Assembly: GCA_001414345.1 (NCBI GenBank)
Contig: LLCB01000145.1
Coordinates: forward strand, 62,001-126,000
Source: Hymenoscyphus infarciens
Lineage: Eukaryota; Ascomycota; Leotiomycetes; Helotiales; Helotiaceae
Length of the DNA stretch: 64,000 bases
Direction: 5' to 3'
Under the pieces are notes generated by a model that saw nothing but the letters and a program-made list of their open reading frames with translations, was not told where the DNA came from and did not search any database. Both the position numbers and the translations under genes were made by a program. How positions within the stretch are numbered: position 1 is the stretch's first letter; each line of letters opens with the position of its first letter. Shown here one piece after another: positions 45,492 through 57,806 of this stretch.

Positions 45492-46444
45492 TCATGGTGA
45501 AGATCCATACTTTGCCTCCCACTCTTTCTCCTGCTTCTCCCGCCATCCAGGTTGCAACTTTCTGACCGTCGGAGGACCAGACGAAATTTCGGACCCCCGT
45601 CCCCTTCTGGCACCAGGCGAGATTTCCAATCCCTTCATATCCAATTCTCTATCAACATCGTCTCTTCCATCCTCATGGACGTAATTTCTCTCACTCTCCA
45701 CATCCCACATTTCTGTGTCGGCATTGCTAACCACATCACCCTCGGCGTTTCGTTTTCCTTTCTGGTCATCTTTACGGTCATCTATTTCGTCCTCGCCAAT
45801 CTCCGAAAATGCATAGACTGGGTAATTGCCGTGATCATTAAATAAGCCGTATTTTTCGTCACCGTCGTCGTAAGTCTCATATTCTGGCCAAGATACTGCA
45901 TTCTGGTGCCTCTGTTAGATTTTCCACTGCCAAATGAAGTAGTTTGGTACTTACGCGAGTATCGATCTGTGGGTATTGTTTCTTTTTCTCCTCCCAAAAC
46001 GCGTCTGCGAGAGCAAACATCTATGAGGGTAAAAGTTAGAAAAACTTCATCACCGAGAGGAAATGTTAATCAGTAGCTTACTTGAAGCATGCTATTTTGC
46101 AAGAGTTTCTTTTTGAGATCCCTTCCATCTTCGAAACTCTTCCGCTTCGATTTCGTCAACGGATCCCAGGCTCTGTATGCGGTGAGGACGAATTGGAACC
46201 AGCAGGCCTCCATCTCCCAACGATCCAGAACACGACCCTCCCTGATGTTGACGAACCATACCTGTTTGCAAAACGGGACGCAGCGAAGGATCTGGACAAT
46301 GTGCCAAAGATCCTCATCGATTTTGTTGAAGTTGGGCTTGCGCACATCTTTGAGTTCGGAGACACGAGCCGTCATTTGCAACTTGAATTCCGTGTGAATT
46401 GCAGGCTGGGTTTCATGTTCAGGCTTCACGACTTCGTCCGACAT
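45492..46444 (-). CDS. Unrecognised conserved-looking protein, 282 residues
   Basis: Model: complement(45492..45911, 45955..46020, 46082..46444); introns of 43 and 61 bp, GT-AG, phase 0 at both. I do not recognise a family. The first exon is well structured, with aromatic-rich segments (DEDLWHIVQILRCVPFC, EACWFQFVLTAYRAWDPL). The middle exon is 22 residues (ADAFWEEKKKQYP). The third exon is acidic and disordered (many Asp, Glu and Gly) with a basic tryptophan-containing tail. No signal peptide or membrane segment is seen; it is probably cytosolic or nuclear. The start at 46444 (MSDEVVKPEHE) is preferred over an in-frame ATG at 46495 because the extra residues are histidine-rich and leader-like. 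Confidence 0.75.
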
Positions 46445-46903
46445 GGTTGCGAGATGTTTTCGGTGGTGGGTGGTGTGGGAGAAATGGTGTCGCAAGAGGG
46501 AAATATCTTGATGAATTCAGGAAAAGATTATGCACACGAAAAGAGGACGCGACGGAAACCAGATTCCCGCCAGAGCCTCTTCGATTGGGCGGGCAAGTGA
46601 ATGTAGATAGAGCAAGTAGTGAATCGAAAACAGAGATATCTGTTAGTTGCGGACGAGAAATAGTTGCAAAGGAGAGGATGGAATTTTACAAAAGAAACTC
46701 AGAAGCACGTTACTTGAGGCACAAGGCATTAACTTGCAGCCTGGCTCCTTATCGCATTTCCTGATTGGGTAGATATCTTAAGAAGCAGTGAATATAAAGG
46801 CATAGAGAGTAAGGGGCAAATTCTCGGATGTAAAAGTGGGGCCTCCCCACCCACAATCCACGAATCTTCATATTCAACAATAATAAAGTTGACTGTCGGC
46901 TTC

Positions 46904-47175
46904 GGCCAATGTGGAGGCGGTCTCAGGAATGGCATAGTGGTTGTCGTTCTCTGATTCCGTTGAAACCGACGATCGTGCTTGCGCGTGAGTCAATCCACTT
47001 CCAGTCTCCCCTGACTTAAAAAGGGCCCTTCTGTTTCTCTAAGGTATGTTGTCCTCTGTTGGTTGCTAATTTCTAGGTTAAGAATATGTTCTACTGAAGT
47101 GGGTTTGACTCCCACAGCCTGGTCTTGACCGCAGAATTTATTTTTGCTCTTTTTCTTTTTTGCTAAGCGAGTCTT
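46904..47175 (+). repeat. SINE-like dispersed repeat, copy 1
   Basis: This copy aligns along its length with 51220-51500. Landmarks are TGTGGAGGCG, CATAGTGGT, CCAGTCT, GACTTAAA, AAGGTATGTTGTCC and a stem-loop GTGGGTTTGACTCCCAC at 47099-47115. The last resembles a tRNA T-arm and RNA polymerase III B box, and a GGTTAAGAATATG segment 30 bases upstream resembles a D-arm. A T-rich tail follows. It suggests a tRNA-derived SINE, but I could not fold a full tRNA. Confidence 0.5.
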
Positions 47176-47399
47176 ATATTTGCGACAAGTTGCCTACTTT
47201 TTAGTAAGGCGGGACTGGGATTGCTATTCGGTAGACCGCTTTCTGCCAAGAAGCGCCGTCAGGCGTGTAGAGTGAATCACATCTAATATCAACCTTAGTA
47301 CTCTATGGGATTTGTATATCACCTTCCCATGTGACATCCAATGCCTTAATCCTATATACTACACATTACGAAACGCTCTCTTTCTCTCTGCTAGTCTCT

Positions 47400-48180
47400 T
47401 GCTTTCTCTAAATCTATTCCTATTTTTAGGAATTCATAAGCATATTATACTACTACGATATATTATTAGAAACCCACTTTAATACGTACTATTTATACCA
47501 TTTAAATTTCATAATACCTAATAATATTATCGTTTATATTATTAGTATTTTAATCTATATTATGATAATATCGTAGTATTACTAAGTTATAAGATTTAAG
47601 CTTTTTACCTCGGTTCTTTACTCTACCTTTTTTAGCCTTATATTTTAGCTTTATATAGTACAACGTATAATGTAAAAAATATATAGCTAAATAGCTAAAA
47701 CTATAGATCTATTTAAATAGAGTTTTTTAAAAAAAGAGTTAGATAAATAGCTCTTAAATTAACCTAAATATTATAAGGTTAAAAAGGTGGCCTATGCGAG
47801 ATGAAAACATGTCTAAAAATCTATTAATACTAAGTACTAATTCGACGATAACAACGTTAGATTAATAGCTAGAATAAATATATTTCTATAAAACGATTAT
47901 ATTAGTTTAAAGAAAGAAAGCCAAGCTTTCTAGTATACGCTTAATCTTTATTTAATAAAGTATATAATAAGAAGTTTAGTAATTAGTAAGTAATAAAAGA
48001 GTAAATAGAAAAAGTGTAAATAGCCTCATTTTGAGAAAAAGTGGGTTTTAGCGCTTACGAGTCATTAAAAGATATACCGTATAATATCACGATATTACGA
48101 TAGTATTATAGCGTATTTGGATACGTACTACTGGGATATTATGATAATATATTCTAAAATACTGCAGTATTTTATCGCGA
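47400..48180. repeat. AT-rich, probably RIP-mutated segment
   Basis: About 780 bp of TA-rich DNA without any frame. AAACCCACTT occurs near the left end and inverted near 48040, together with ATAATATCG-type motifs. It may be a decayed transposon, class unknown. Confidence 0.5.
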
Positions 48181-48687
48181 TAATACTATCGACCACACTG
48201 ACTTGACTTTTGAGGCTAGGTGGCGCTTGTGTGTTAGTGTTGGCAAAACCGTTATATGTCATAATTCTCAACGGCGCCGGTGGATTTAGTACATCTACAC
48301 GCGTAATCACAAATTAGTTTGTCAAAACTAACCCTTTTCAATCACCACTTTCTCTCACGCACCTAGTCTCTCTGTTATCTGGAGTGTTGATTGGCCCGTT
48401 TCGACCGTATCTTGTCAGGAAAAGATATGGGAAAGGGATTAGTGGGAAGTGTTTGAGTGAGCTAGGGAGTGATTGTGCTTCCTTAGCGTGTGTTGGAATC
48501 AGTTAAAAGGAAAGGGATTTCCCACCTCTGGAGAGCTTTTTCCCCCCAGACAAACTGAAATTTCAAATACGGATACTTATCGAACGACAAACCTGCCCCA
48601 AGCATATTTTTCACTAATACACAACAATACAACATCGAATACACAATACATACCGAGTACATCAACACCTGCAAGCAGTTAATCAAC

Positions 48688-49777
48688 ATGTTGCCTTATC
48701 AAACATACACCATCCCCGAACTATTGGAATTCAACCAACTCAAATCGAATACCGATCGGGCACACACCGAGAACATCGACGCCTCCGAGCATCTATCAAC
48801 TATGTCGGCTCAAGAAAAGTACACCATCGACGAGTCATTGCACTTGAACAACAACATCCTTCCACACCACAAGTAAGAACCTTTTCCTTCTTCGCTCCTT
48901 TCTTGTATTTCCATTACCCAAACCATTTAGGGTACTGGTTTTTTTGGTTATCCGAATATCTTCTCCAACTCGCACAAGGAAACAAATGCTAATCACGCCT
49001 CCCTTTTAGCGAAGCCAAAACGCCAACCAAAAACGCAAATACTATTTACATCCGATTCAAGGACGAGTTCAGGATAGTCGATGATAATTTCAACAACTGC
49101 ATGGCCTACGTCAAGAACTGGGCCCACCGTGTCAATTGCTGGGGAACATATCACCATCCAACAACCACCCTCAATGCAAGCGAAGCAGTCCAGCTAACCA
49201 CCACGGAGCTCACCGAAGAAGCCCTTGCCTCATTCAATGTCGGACAACCTACCATCGCCATCAACGACGACAGCGACACCATCTCCACTGGCTCCTCCGA
49301 CCAGGATTCCATTTTCAGCAAGAACGACAAGAACGACGATAGCGACACTGAATCCGAACCAGACGAAGATTTCGATTTCCACTCTTTGGTTAATGAAGTA
49401 GATGGAGACGACGACGAAATGGATGACCGAACCGAGGCGGAAAAGGAGGCAGCTGCCCTGAAAATTGTTGCGGAGACAACGGAGGAGGGGGAGCATATTT
49501 TCTCGACTTTCGGTCCGTTATTCCCCCCTCCTGCAAACCATAGAAGTCAAGAACTAACATCCACGCAGGCACAAAGACATTCATGGAGGTCCTTGGCTAT
49601 CTCGTCACAGATGATTTGAGCTTTTGGTCCTTCGAAAAGACTCGCACGATTATCAAGTTACTCGACACTGAAAAACGCATTGACCGCGCTTGGCTTTCGC
49701 AAATCATGGCGGAATCGTTTGAGTTTGACCACGACGTCGACTTTGGTGATGTGAATTGGGTGGACAACTACGTTTAG
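48688..49777 (+). CDS. Unrecognised acidic protein, 298 residues
   Basis: Model: join(48688..48872, 49010..49512, 49569..49777); introns of 137 and 56 bp, phase consistent (the second donor is GTCCGT). I do not recognise a family. The N-terminal exon is polar with a repeated YTI(P/D)E motif (YTIPELLEF and YTIDESLHL). The second exon starts with TIYIRFKDEFRIVDDNFNNC and becomes strongly acidic (long Asp/Glu/Ser runs). The last exon encodes FMEVLGYLVTDDLSFWSF and a helical acidic tail ending VDNYV. No membrane segment or signal peptide is seen. A CA-rich leader directly upstream supports the start. Confidence 0.7.
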
Positions 49778-51189
49778 CTATTTGGGAGATAGAAATTGGA
49801 CTACGCGACAGGCAGCGCAGCATTTTTGGTCCGTTTGGGAAAGAGTTGGAGTTAAATGTTGGATCTTAGCAATCCCGAGGCGGTTTCTCTTCGAAAGAAT
49901 TAGGAAGAGTTTCCCGACCTTGTAGCATGAATATGGGGCTTTGCTTTAGGAGTTTAGGTGTTCATCAATTGCATCTTTTATACTTCGATACCTGAGTTGC
50001 AATGTGTGATTTTAAATTTGTTGTGATTATATTTGAGACCCTCAGTACCCTCGGTACCCGCTCACGTAATCCTATTTTTTTATTCAAAAAAAGCTTCCAA
50101 CTAAGCAACCCAATTATTTGCTATTACAGTAGACCTCAATGAGCATAACTTTACCGTACATTATCTCAGTTCCTGAAGCAAACATCAAGAGAAGTTCAGG
50201 CTTCAAACCTTTACACTCAGGAGAGTCGTCGAAGTTCACATGTAGTATTTACATTCGAGAGAACTTCATGCACCTAAAACAAACCCAAATTTAAACGATA
50301 AATTATCTTAACTACATCCAAAGAGTTCAATTCCTCTCTCTGTAAAAGAAAATATATTCAAGATAGCTAGATTACCACGATATATTTCAACTTCGTAAAC
50401 CCCGAATATTTTGAATTCGCGTAAGTTTATTAATCTTGTTTAGAGCCTCTTAACTGTTTAGAGTAAAATCTAATCTGAATTATAGATATGGAATACTCTT
50501 ACTACTTTTGTAAAACCTTGAGTACTTAAGTGTAACAATTTTGATTGACGGAAATGTAGGGGCTAGGTTATTAGTGTATCATAGTAGAGTTTCAAAAAAT
50601 ATGTCTAGTATTATAGCTCAAACCTAAGGTTTGTTGTTCGGTTTTATTCTTTCTAAGTATTATAATCAAAGTTGAGAGTGAGGTTATATAGTATATATAG
50701 TCTTCTATTTACAATTTAGAGTAATACTCAATAATAAAGTAAAGTAAGAGGGCATTAACTAATAATATTCGACGTATAAGTTTATCGTGGGAAGTTCATT
50801 TGAAACTATAAATAAAGTCAAAGGGTATTTTGGTTTTAATGCCTTTGAAAGGACTTTAGTATTTATAAGAGAAAGAAAACCTCATTAGTTAATAAGTCTT
50901 GATAGACTTGCGAGCAGTGTAGCCTGGCTCGGAACAGTATTGTTTGTATATATGTTACTTATTATAATAGTCAAACATAGCATATTTATCTTAAGCGAAC
51001 CAGCGATATACAGGGCAAGTTTCCCTGCCTCTGTTTTGGGTGATATGTTGAATTGCGTTGTAAGAGTTCAAAGTTTACGGGTGCGGGGAATTAAGTTCAT
51101 AGCTACTTACAAAGCTCATAGGTGAAGTTAAACAAAGAGCGAATCGAGAATCCTGGCCATAACCAAAGGAGGCCCCCCGCAAACCATTA
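49778..51189. other. Noncoding spacer
   Basis: Moderately AT-rich DNA without recognised genes or clear repeats. Stop codons are frequent in all frames. Confidence 0.5.
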
Positions 51190-51219
51190 AATCCCAAAAT
51201 AAGCAGAATTGCAATCACT

Positions 51220-51510
51220 GTGGAGGCGATACAGGGACCACTTACATAGTGGTAGTAACGTCTTCCTGGATTGTTGACACCGTCTATCGTTCGCGTTAGT
51301 CATCCACATCCAGTCTTTTTGACTTAAACAAGACTATCAAAATTAATATAAGGTACGTTGTCCCCTTATTTGTAGTACTAATCTCTATAGTATGGGTTCT
51401 GTTGGATTACTAAAGAGATGTTCTATAGAAGTAGGTTTAATTCCCATACATAGTAAGCTAGTCTTACAGCAGAATATATTTTTGGGGTTTTTGGGTTATT
51501 TTTAAGCGAG
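51220..51510 (+). repeat. SINE-like dispersed repeat, copy 2
   Basis: This aligns with 46904-47175, including the B-box-like GTAGGTTTAATTCCCAT at 51431-51447 (more mutated) and a T-rich tail with TTTTTAAGCGAGA. Confidence 0.5.
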
Positions 51511-53384
51511 ATTTGAGGTTGACCGCCGCCACGGTGGGTCGAGACTATGGAACATTCAACTACGTAGTGAGGGCTCGAGACTGAGCTAGTAAAGCGAGTT
51601 CCTCCAATTGGCTGAAAACTCTATATCACTTCGCCGGTAATTTCTTATAGTCCCCTTTCCTTCCTACCAATTTACTCATTGTGCACCGATTTCACTCTTT
51701 ATTTCCACACCTCATTGCCATCCCGAGGATCTCGTTTTCCACCTTGCATTTCTCACTTCCGTTGTCACACTAAATAAGAACTATAGTCTTGGACCCACAA
51801 AGCCCCGAATGAACAGAAGTTCTCAGGTAAGATCTTCATTTTCAAATCTAGTACCAAGACTTTTGTACCTCGCTTTCGACCAGGACTTACACAGTGGTTG
51901 CGACGTTTCTACATTATTTCGACGAAGCGGACAACGCGATCTACAACTCTTGTGTAAGGTTGTTTCGTATAAAGAATACCGAATATTCCTTATCCTATTA
52001 CTCTAAGGACAGTTGGATTACTCTCAAACGAGATTTTGCAAGTTGAGACTTAGGACTGGCCCTTCGAGAACTCAGATACTTAGCAACTAAGATGAGCAAA
52101 TCAGTTTGCCGTTTCGCTATCTATGGTTTTCCATCATTATTTTCCTGAAAGGTTCATTTTTTTTTTTTTTTTTTAAAAAAAACCCTCAGTATACTGCTTG
52201 CTATTCTTCTTCTTTTCTCTCTGAAAAAGCAACATCCTTACGCCATCCCTAGTAATCACGTGTTTTGCTCCAACTTGGAATTTTGTTGCACTTCGCAATT
52301 TTACTCGATAAATTTATCTATTACCATACCCAAATTTCAGCGGAATTTCTTGGATCACGTGGCTGGGGAAGCGCAGGACCCAGGTCAGGGTTGGGCACCT
52401 TTGTTATTATTTAGGTTTTGAATACAATTAATTTAAGTGATTTAGGAATTGCTTCTAGCATAAGAAATATTCAGGAAAGATCATGGGTTGAGACCATTTT
52501 TGAATAGACAAAGCCACTGGACTTTGGGAGCCGAAATCGAGTATTAAATAAACGGTACGAGATAGAAAGTGAGGTAGCTCGTTTTTACTGCCGTGGTCCC
52601 TGAATTTACAATGTCTATTTGTTGAGAAGCTTAAAGTCTCGCGTTGAATTGTTTATTATTAAAATGCCGATTGAAAATAAGCTACCATAATAGAGAATGC
52701 CATGCGCATCTCATGAATGCAAAATGTAGGTGTGGATATCGCAAAGCGCGGCCTCCCCAAGGATCCAATTTAGAGAACTTATCGACGTGCAACAAAATAT
52801 GTATCACTCTAAGCTCCTCACTCTGGTTGGTAGATATGGTATAGCAGGGGTAATGGCGCTATCACGTGTGAACCCCTTCAGGTCACCTCATCCTGATCTC
52901 AAACTTGAAAATCCCTCACTAAAAATCCTCGTACTCTTATTAATACACCAAAGCTAGGAATAAAGACCTTTGAAACTGAAAGTAAACTCGAGTCTCTAGT
53001 TTCCTAATATTCTAGGGCTTTAGTTTTTCAATTACAAGTCTAAAAAACCTCAATAATTTCAAAAGACAGGAGTAGTGTCAAGGAAGTACGACTTGAAAGG
53101 TGTATTATTAAGAGTATCTGAGAGGACTTTAGGTAGTTGGATATACTTACTCTAAAACAAAATATCAAGGATTTTCTACAGCGAAAGATGTTAGAGTAAC
53201 AAGTCTTATCTTTGATCTATTTGATGGAATAGATAGAAGAGTTGGTATAGAGGTCATGTACTTACGCTGACCTTTCTGATAAACTAGATCTTCTCTTGAA
53301 CGTAAAGATCACTCTTGAATCTTCAAGATACCTTCGAACTTCAAAGGTTAGAATTTTGAAGTTTAATTTGTACGTCGAAGCGAC
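51511..53384. other. Noncoding spacer
   Basis: No gene is recognised. A T(18)-A(8) homopolymer pair lies at about 52157-52182. Small frames near 51809, 52644 and 53296 have no recognisable content. Confidence 0.5.
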
Positions 53385-53530
53385 TTTTGAAGTTAGATGC
53401 TCCTCAATTGATCGTACCTTGGGTGGGTTTGATTCCCACGTCAGACATGTAAAACTAATCAGACTTGCCGTTGAATATATCTATGTTATTTTCTTTTGGC
53501 TACTTTTAAGCGAGTTTGACGACCGCCAGC
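53385..53530 (+). repeat. SINE-like dispersed repeat, copy 3 (3' part)
   Basis: Only the 3' portion is present: the B-box-like GTGGGTTTGATTCCCAC at 53423-53439, then the shared tail TACTTTTAAGCGAG and GACCGCC also found in copy 2. Confidence 0.5.
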
Positions 53531-53610
53531 CCTCCCCACGAGATGCGCCTCGGAACCTGCATAACAGCCAAGCCAAACTCGCATAGTGAAATCTTCTCAA
53601 TCTAATATCC

Positions 53611-54840
53611 TCACCACCCCTCAATATTCTTTCGCACAGATTCTTCGAGGGATGTCCATCCCGTCCTCCCCATCCTCTTCAATAGTTCCAAGGCGCGTTC
53701 GTTCGCAACGGTTGAGATATCGCGAGGGGTATCGGGCATGTAATTCGCGACTACTCTTGCCTCAGGACGGACGGTACGGATGATGTCCAAGACGTCACTA
53801 AGAGATTTAGTCATGAACCGTGTGTGGATGGGGCCAGAAAAGAAACAACCCAGGAATAGAATGGTAAACGTACATCCAATTAAAAGGGTGCGCAAACCCC
53901 AAGATTCGTTCATGATTTACTTCTGGATCCAAAAGTGCCGCGATATGAACGAGCGCCGTATCTTGAACATCGATAAACCATTTCTATTTCCCATTAGCAT
54001 CCTGATTTTTGACTTCTTATTTAAGCAATGGGGATGGACTCACGTAGAGGGACATACAACCTCTCCCTTCTTAATAATTTCAAAGCAAATCTCCCCGTAT
54101 GACCCGGTTCTTTACTTCTATCTAGGACTTGCCCCATCACTGTATCGGGCCTTATGGCATTGACTCTAAATCCTGGTTTCTCATCTTCAACAAACTTCCA
54201 AAGTGCTTTCTCAGCTAATGCTTTGCTGGCTGCGTAGACGTGGAAACCTGTGGGGTTTCGTCCTTGGGCTTCACGGATGGACGTCTCGTTCCAGGTTGTG
54301 GCATCGATGTGGAATTTTACGTTTGGCAATATCCGTGAGGCGGCTGTGGAGGAAGATGTGTAGACGAATGATTTTATTTCGGGGTGTTTTTGTGCTGCGT
54401 GGAGGAGGTTGAGGGAGCTGGATATGTTTTCTGGGATTATGGTGTTGGGAGAGGGGGTGAGGGATACGTTTGAAGCTACATGAATTACTCCTGAGATTCC
54501 TTTGAGAGATGCTAGACTGTGGTTTGGTGATATTTTTGAAAGCCATAATTGTACGAGGTGGCTGGGATTGGGAATAGATGAGTGAAAGAAAATAACTTTT
54601 GAAGTTGGAAGGGGGCTGGGGGGGGTCAAGGGTAGGTTGCGGGTAAGTGAATAAAAGAGGGAAGTTGGAGGTGCGTGTTGGGAGCTCACCATCAAGATGT
54701 TTAACAAATACTTCTTCCGCGATGTTGAGTGTGAGAACTACCTCGAATCTTCCTTTCCCGTGAGTTTCTTCCCATTGTGATTTTATTATAATGACATTGG
54801 CGAGATCTCGGGCGGTACCTCGGACTCGTTATCCCAAGAT
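53611..54840 (-). pseudogene. Broken NAD(P)-dependent epimerase/reductase (dihydroflavonol-reductase-like)
   Basis: Minus-strand exons at about 54840-54690, 54511-54044, 53983-53874 and 53797-53611 read as one extended-SDR protein. They give VRGTARDLANV, then GVIHVASNVSLTP, FVYTSSSTAA, YAASKALAEKALW (the YxxxK catalytic pair), WFIDVQDTALVHIAALLDPEV and finally GWTSLEESVRKNIEGW. Three faults are visible. The Rossmann GxxGxxG exon is absent upstream. A TAA at 54829-54831 falls where the family has Tyr just before VRGT. The splice from the second to the third listed exon is off by one base with canonical sites. Intact relatives have about 340 residues and reduce aldehydes or ketones in the cytosol. 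The open 228-codon frame here is only the best-preserved exon. Confidence 0.72.
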
Positions 54841-56247
54841 TTGAATATTTGGGGATTTCTGGAATCATGATTGGGATATTCTTGAAATAATTGATTTGGA
54901 AAGGAGGGTTGGGGGAAGGCTAGAGGAGTTCAGAATTGGCTTTGAACGGATTCTCTGCATACTTGAGAAATGGAGTTGGTTTAAACTTGGAGCTTATAAA
55001 TGCGGTGGAGCGGATAAGTTGATAAATAGAATGCTGGTGGCTGTATTACTGCAACATCAATTTATATTGACCATGGACGACAGACATCAAGGATGTGTGC
55101 GCCGGGCAACGAGGGTGGAGGACTGGTTTATCTTGCATTGATATTGCAAAGTCCAGCTCTCAAACAGAAGATTGAGAACGTAGACTTGAGAATTTGGATT
55201 CCTAACCTCGAAGAAATGTGAAAGCGACAGGAATTTGATAGGAAGATTTTATGGAAAGACATGGGAGAGGCAGCGAGGAGTTTAAAATTCTAGTGGTTTT
55301 GGTTTTAGTGGGGTTTCAAAATCTGGTGGACTTCATTTTGGTACAATTGCATTGCTCTGAGAAGCCAGGAATTAGGGAGGGAGGTTCCATGAGAAGATTC
55401 CTTGGAGATTGGAAAGAGAAGAGTGAAGGAAATTCTCACACCAATATGAAAATAAAATAAAAGAAAAGAAAAGAAATAGGGGGGCTGGGAGGTGGTTGGC
55501 GAGCTGGAGTTGACCCCCACAATACGGGTGGCTGGGGGTGTCTAAGAGCCGCGCTATCAATAACCTCACGCTACCTAGGTACTTACAACATCTCATCCCC
55601 AACTGCAGGTGCCACTTTCCAGCATCTTCGCGCCGCAACCGCCTGCGGCTCTGTTCGATGCCACGACATTCCATCATTGAGAAGTTCTATTGCGACGTCG
55701 ATTCCAAGATGTGAATGGGAGGTAGGTAACCTGCCCCCTCGACAAGCCCTTATCTGAACGGAACGCGACGATGGAGGGAGCTGCGAATGGCAGTTCTTGC
55801 TGTTGAACAGTTCCCTTCCAAAATCCGAGAAGTTATCTACCTCCAGCTACCTGTTCCATCCGAGACAGCCTTTAGGAAGCTCCTTCCTTCAACCTCCAAC
55901 AGTTCTGATGGCCTTCCATGCTCAAGTGCGCGTTGGGAAGGTTCGTCACGACATCCAGTAAGTTGTTCCTCGTCGCTCCTTCATCCTTCCCACCTACCAC
56001 TCTACCACCATGAATACCTACCTAGGTTAACTTGCTTTCGAACCAAATCTTGTTCGGCATCTGTTGGAGCCGAAGATGCTCAAGGGAAAGAACCAAGGGA
56101 AAGAACCAAGGGAAGGAACCAAGGGAAAGAACCAAACGATGGGTAGCAGCACATATGAGTTGAGAGCGATGGGCACTTCCGACCAAGTCAGCCTTCTCGA
56201 AAGACCAAATCACAGCACCACCAACCTGACATCTCGATACCGACAAG
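54841..56247. other. Region without a recognised gene, upstream of the antiporter
   Basis: No supported coding region. The frame at 55787-56146 has no recognisable content. The last 600 bases are probably the promoter and leader of the antiporter gene and contain a tandem repeat. Confidence 0.45.
56081..56132. repeat. Four tandem 13-bp repeats
   Basis: CAAGGGAAAGAAC is repeated four times with one substitution (third copy CAAGGGAAGGAAC), about 115 bp upstream of the antiporter start. Confidence 0.9.
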
Positions 56248-57806
56248 ATGAAAGGCGCTCTCCTCAAAAGTCCTCCAGTAGGCAATCGAGCCAGGCAGAT
56301 TGCAGCAGCAGCTTCCGTTCCTCGATCTGCCGCAGACGCTCTTCGTGCTGCCTCCTCAACCGACAACCTCCTCCCAACCATCATGACCCAGAGTCTGATG
56401 CCGGTTCCCCAACATCCAGGACCTGGTCCTCGTTCTCGCAGTCGCACAAACCGATCCAATCGGTCCGGCCGAAATGACAGTGTCCGTAGAGTCACAACAG
56501 GAATTCAGCCAGAGGGAGAGAGTGGTCGGTCTGGAATACACCCACACAGGATGCTTCCCATCTGCTGGCGCTCTACCAGTGGTGCTTCGCAACTTTGCAA
56601 CATTTTGTGGCCTGTCGTACCGGTAGCCATTGGAATGCGCTTCATACGAGCCGATCTCCACTTGGCCATCTTCATTCTCAACTATATTGCCATGGTTCCA
56701 TGTGCCAACCTGATTGGCTTTGCTGGACAAGAAATGGCGAGGAAGTTGCATAAGGTGTTTGGAGTCTTGTTGGAGACAACTCTCGGCTCCGTCGTTGAGA
56801 TTGTCATGTTCATGGTCTTGGTTGTAAACGAGCAGTATGAAGTCATTCAAGCCGCAATTCTTGGATCGGTCTTAGCAACTCAACTTCTTTGCTTGGGCAT
56901 GTGTTTCATGGTTGGAGGTCTTCGGCACGAAGAGCAGGAGTTCGACGAGGAGATTGGGGAAGTTGGAAGCGATTTGCTTCTCACAGCGTAAGACTCTCAA
57001 TTCATCCCTAAACGTACCGTTCACAGCTCATACCTCGTAGTGGATTCGGTCTCATCATCCCCACCCTCTTCCATGCCGCCGTGACCTCTGAAGGTACAGC
57101 TACGACTGTTGAAATTGCCGACAAGGTCCTCCGTATTTCTCGAATCGCCTCTCTTCTCCTCATCGTCTCCTACATCATTTATGTATGGTTTCAGATGCGT
57201 ACGCACCAAAGCATATACGATGCCATCTTCGAAGCCGATGAGGTTAAGGATGTTGACCGTGATGAGTATTTGAAGAAGGAGAAGCTCACGTTTTCGGAAT
57301 GTGTTTTGGCTCTGGTGATTTCCATATCGCTGGTCACGGTCATCGCCATTAGCCTCGTCGAAGAGATTGAGTACTTGGTTGAAGATCGCGGTGTTTCGGA
57401 TAGCTTCGTCGGTCTGATTCTTGTTCCTCTTGTCGAAAAGTTTGCGGAGCATCTTACTGCCATTGATGAAGCTTGGAATAATCAAATGAATCTCGCCCTT
57501 GCCCACGTTTTGGGAGCTACTATTCAGACATCTCTCTTCAATGGACCTCTAGTTGTTCTCGTTGCATGGGGTCTCAATCTGCCGATGGACCTGATTTTTT
57601 CGGTTTTCAATATGGTCGTTCTGATTCTTGCCATCCTTGTCGTTGGTAACTTCTTGCGCGATCAGAAGTCCAACTATCTCGAAGGTTCTCTTTGTGTCAT
57701 TGTCTATATAAATATCGCGGTTGCGGCATTCTACTATCCCAATCCAACACTCGAGTCCGATGGAATCAATCCAAAAAAGCTCCTCACATCAATGGTCGGC
57801 TATTGA
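56248..57806 (+). CDS. CAX-type vacuolar Ca2+/H+ antiporter
   Basis: Model: join(56248..56987, 57041..57806), 501 residues; the 53-bp intron is GT-AG and restores LLLTA-GFGLIIPTLFHAA across the junction. A basic, serine-rich cytosolic N-terminus (about 110 residues) precedes roughly ten to eleven membrane segments. Both alpha-repeat signatures of the Ca2+/cation antiporter family are present: GVLLETTLGSVVEIVMF (Glu176, Glu184) and LVEKFAEHLTAIDEAWNNQM (Glu379, Glu383, His384). An acidic loop (EEQEFDEEIGE) lies between them. Relatives such as yeast VCX1 drive Ca2+ into the vacuole against protons. Upstream in-frame ATGs are lacking; the internal Met46 is an alternative start. The gene looks complete. 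Confidence 0.93.

Noticed and set aside
45412..46764. Plus-strand frames opposite the 45.5-46.4 kb gene
   Set aside because: They are shadows; the minus-strand model has phase-consistent introns and sensible protein sequence.
47040..47120. A tRNA gene around the GTGGGTTTGACTCCCAC hairpin
   Set aside because: A T-arm and possible D-arm are visible but no acceptor stem or anticodon arm could be paired; better described as a SINE-like repeat.
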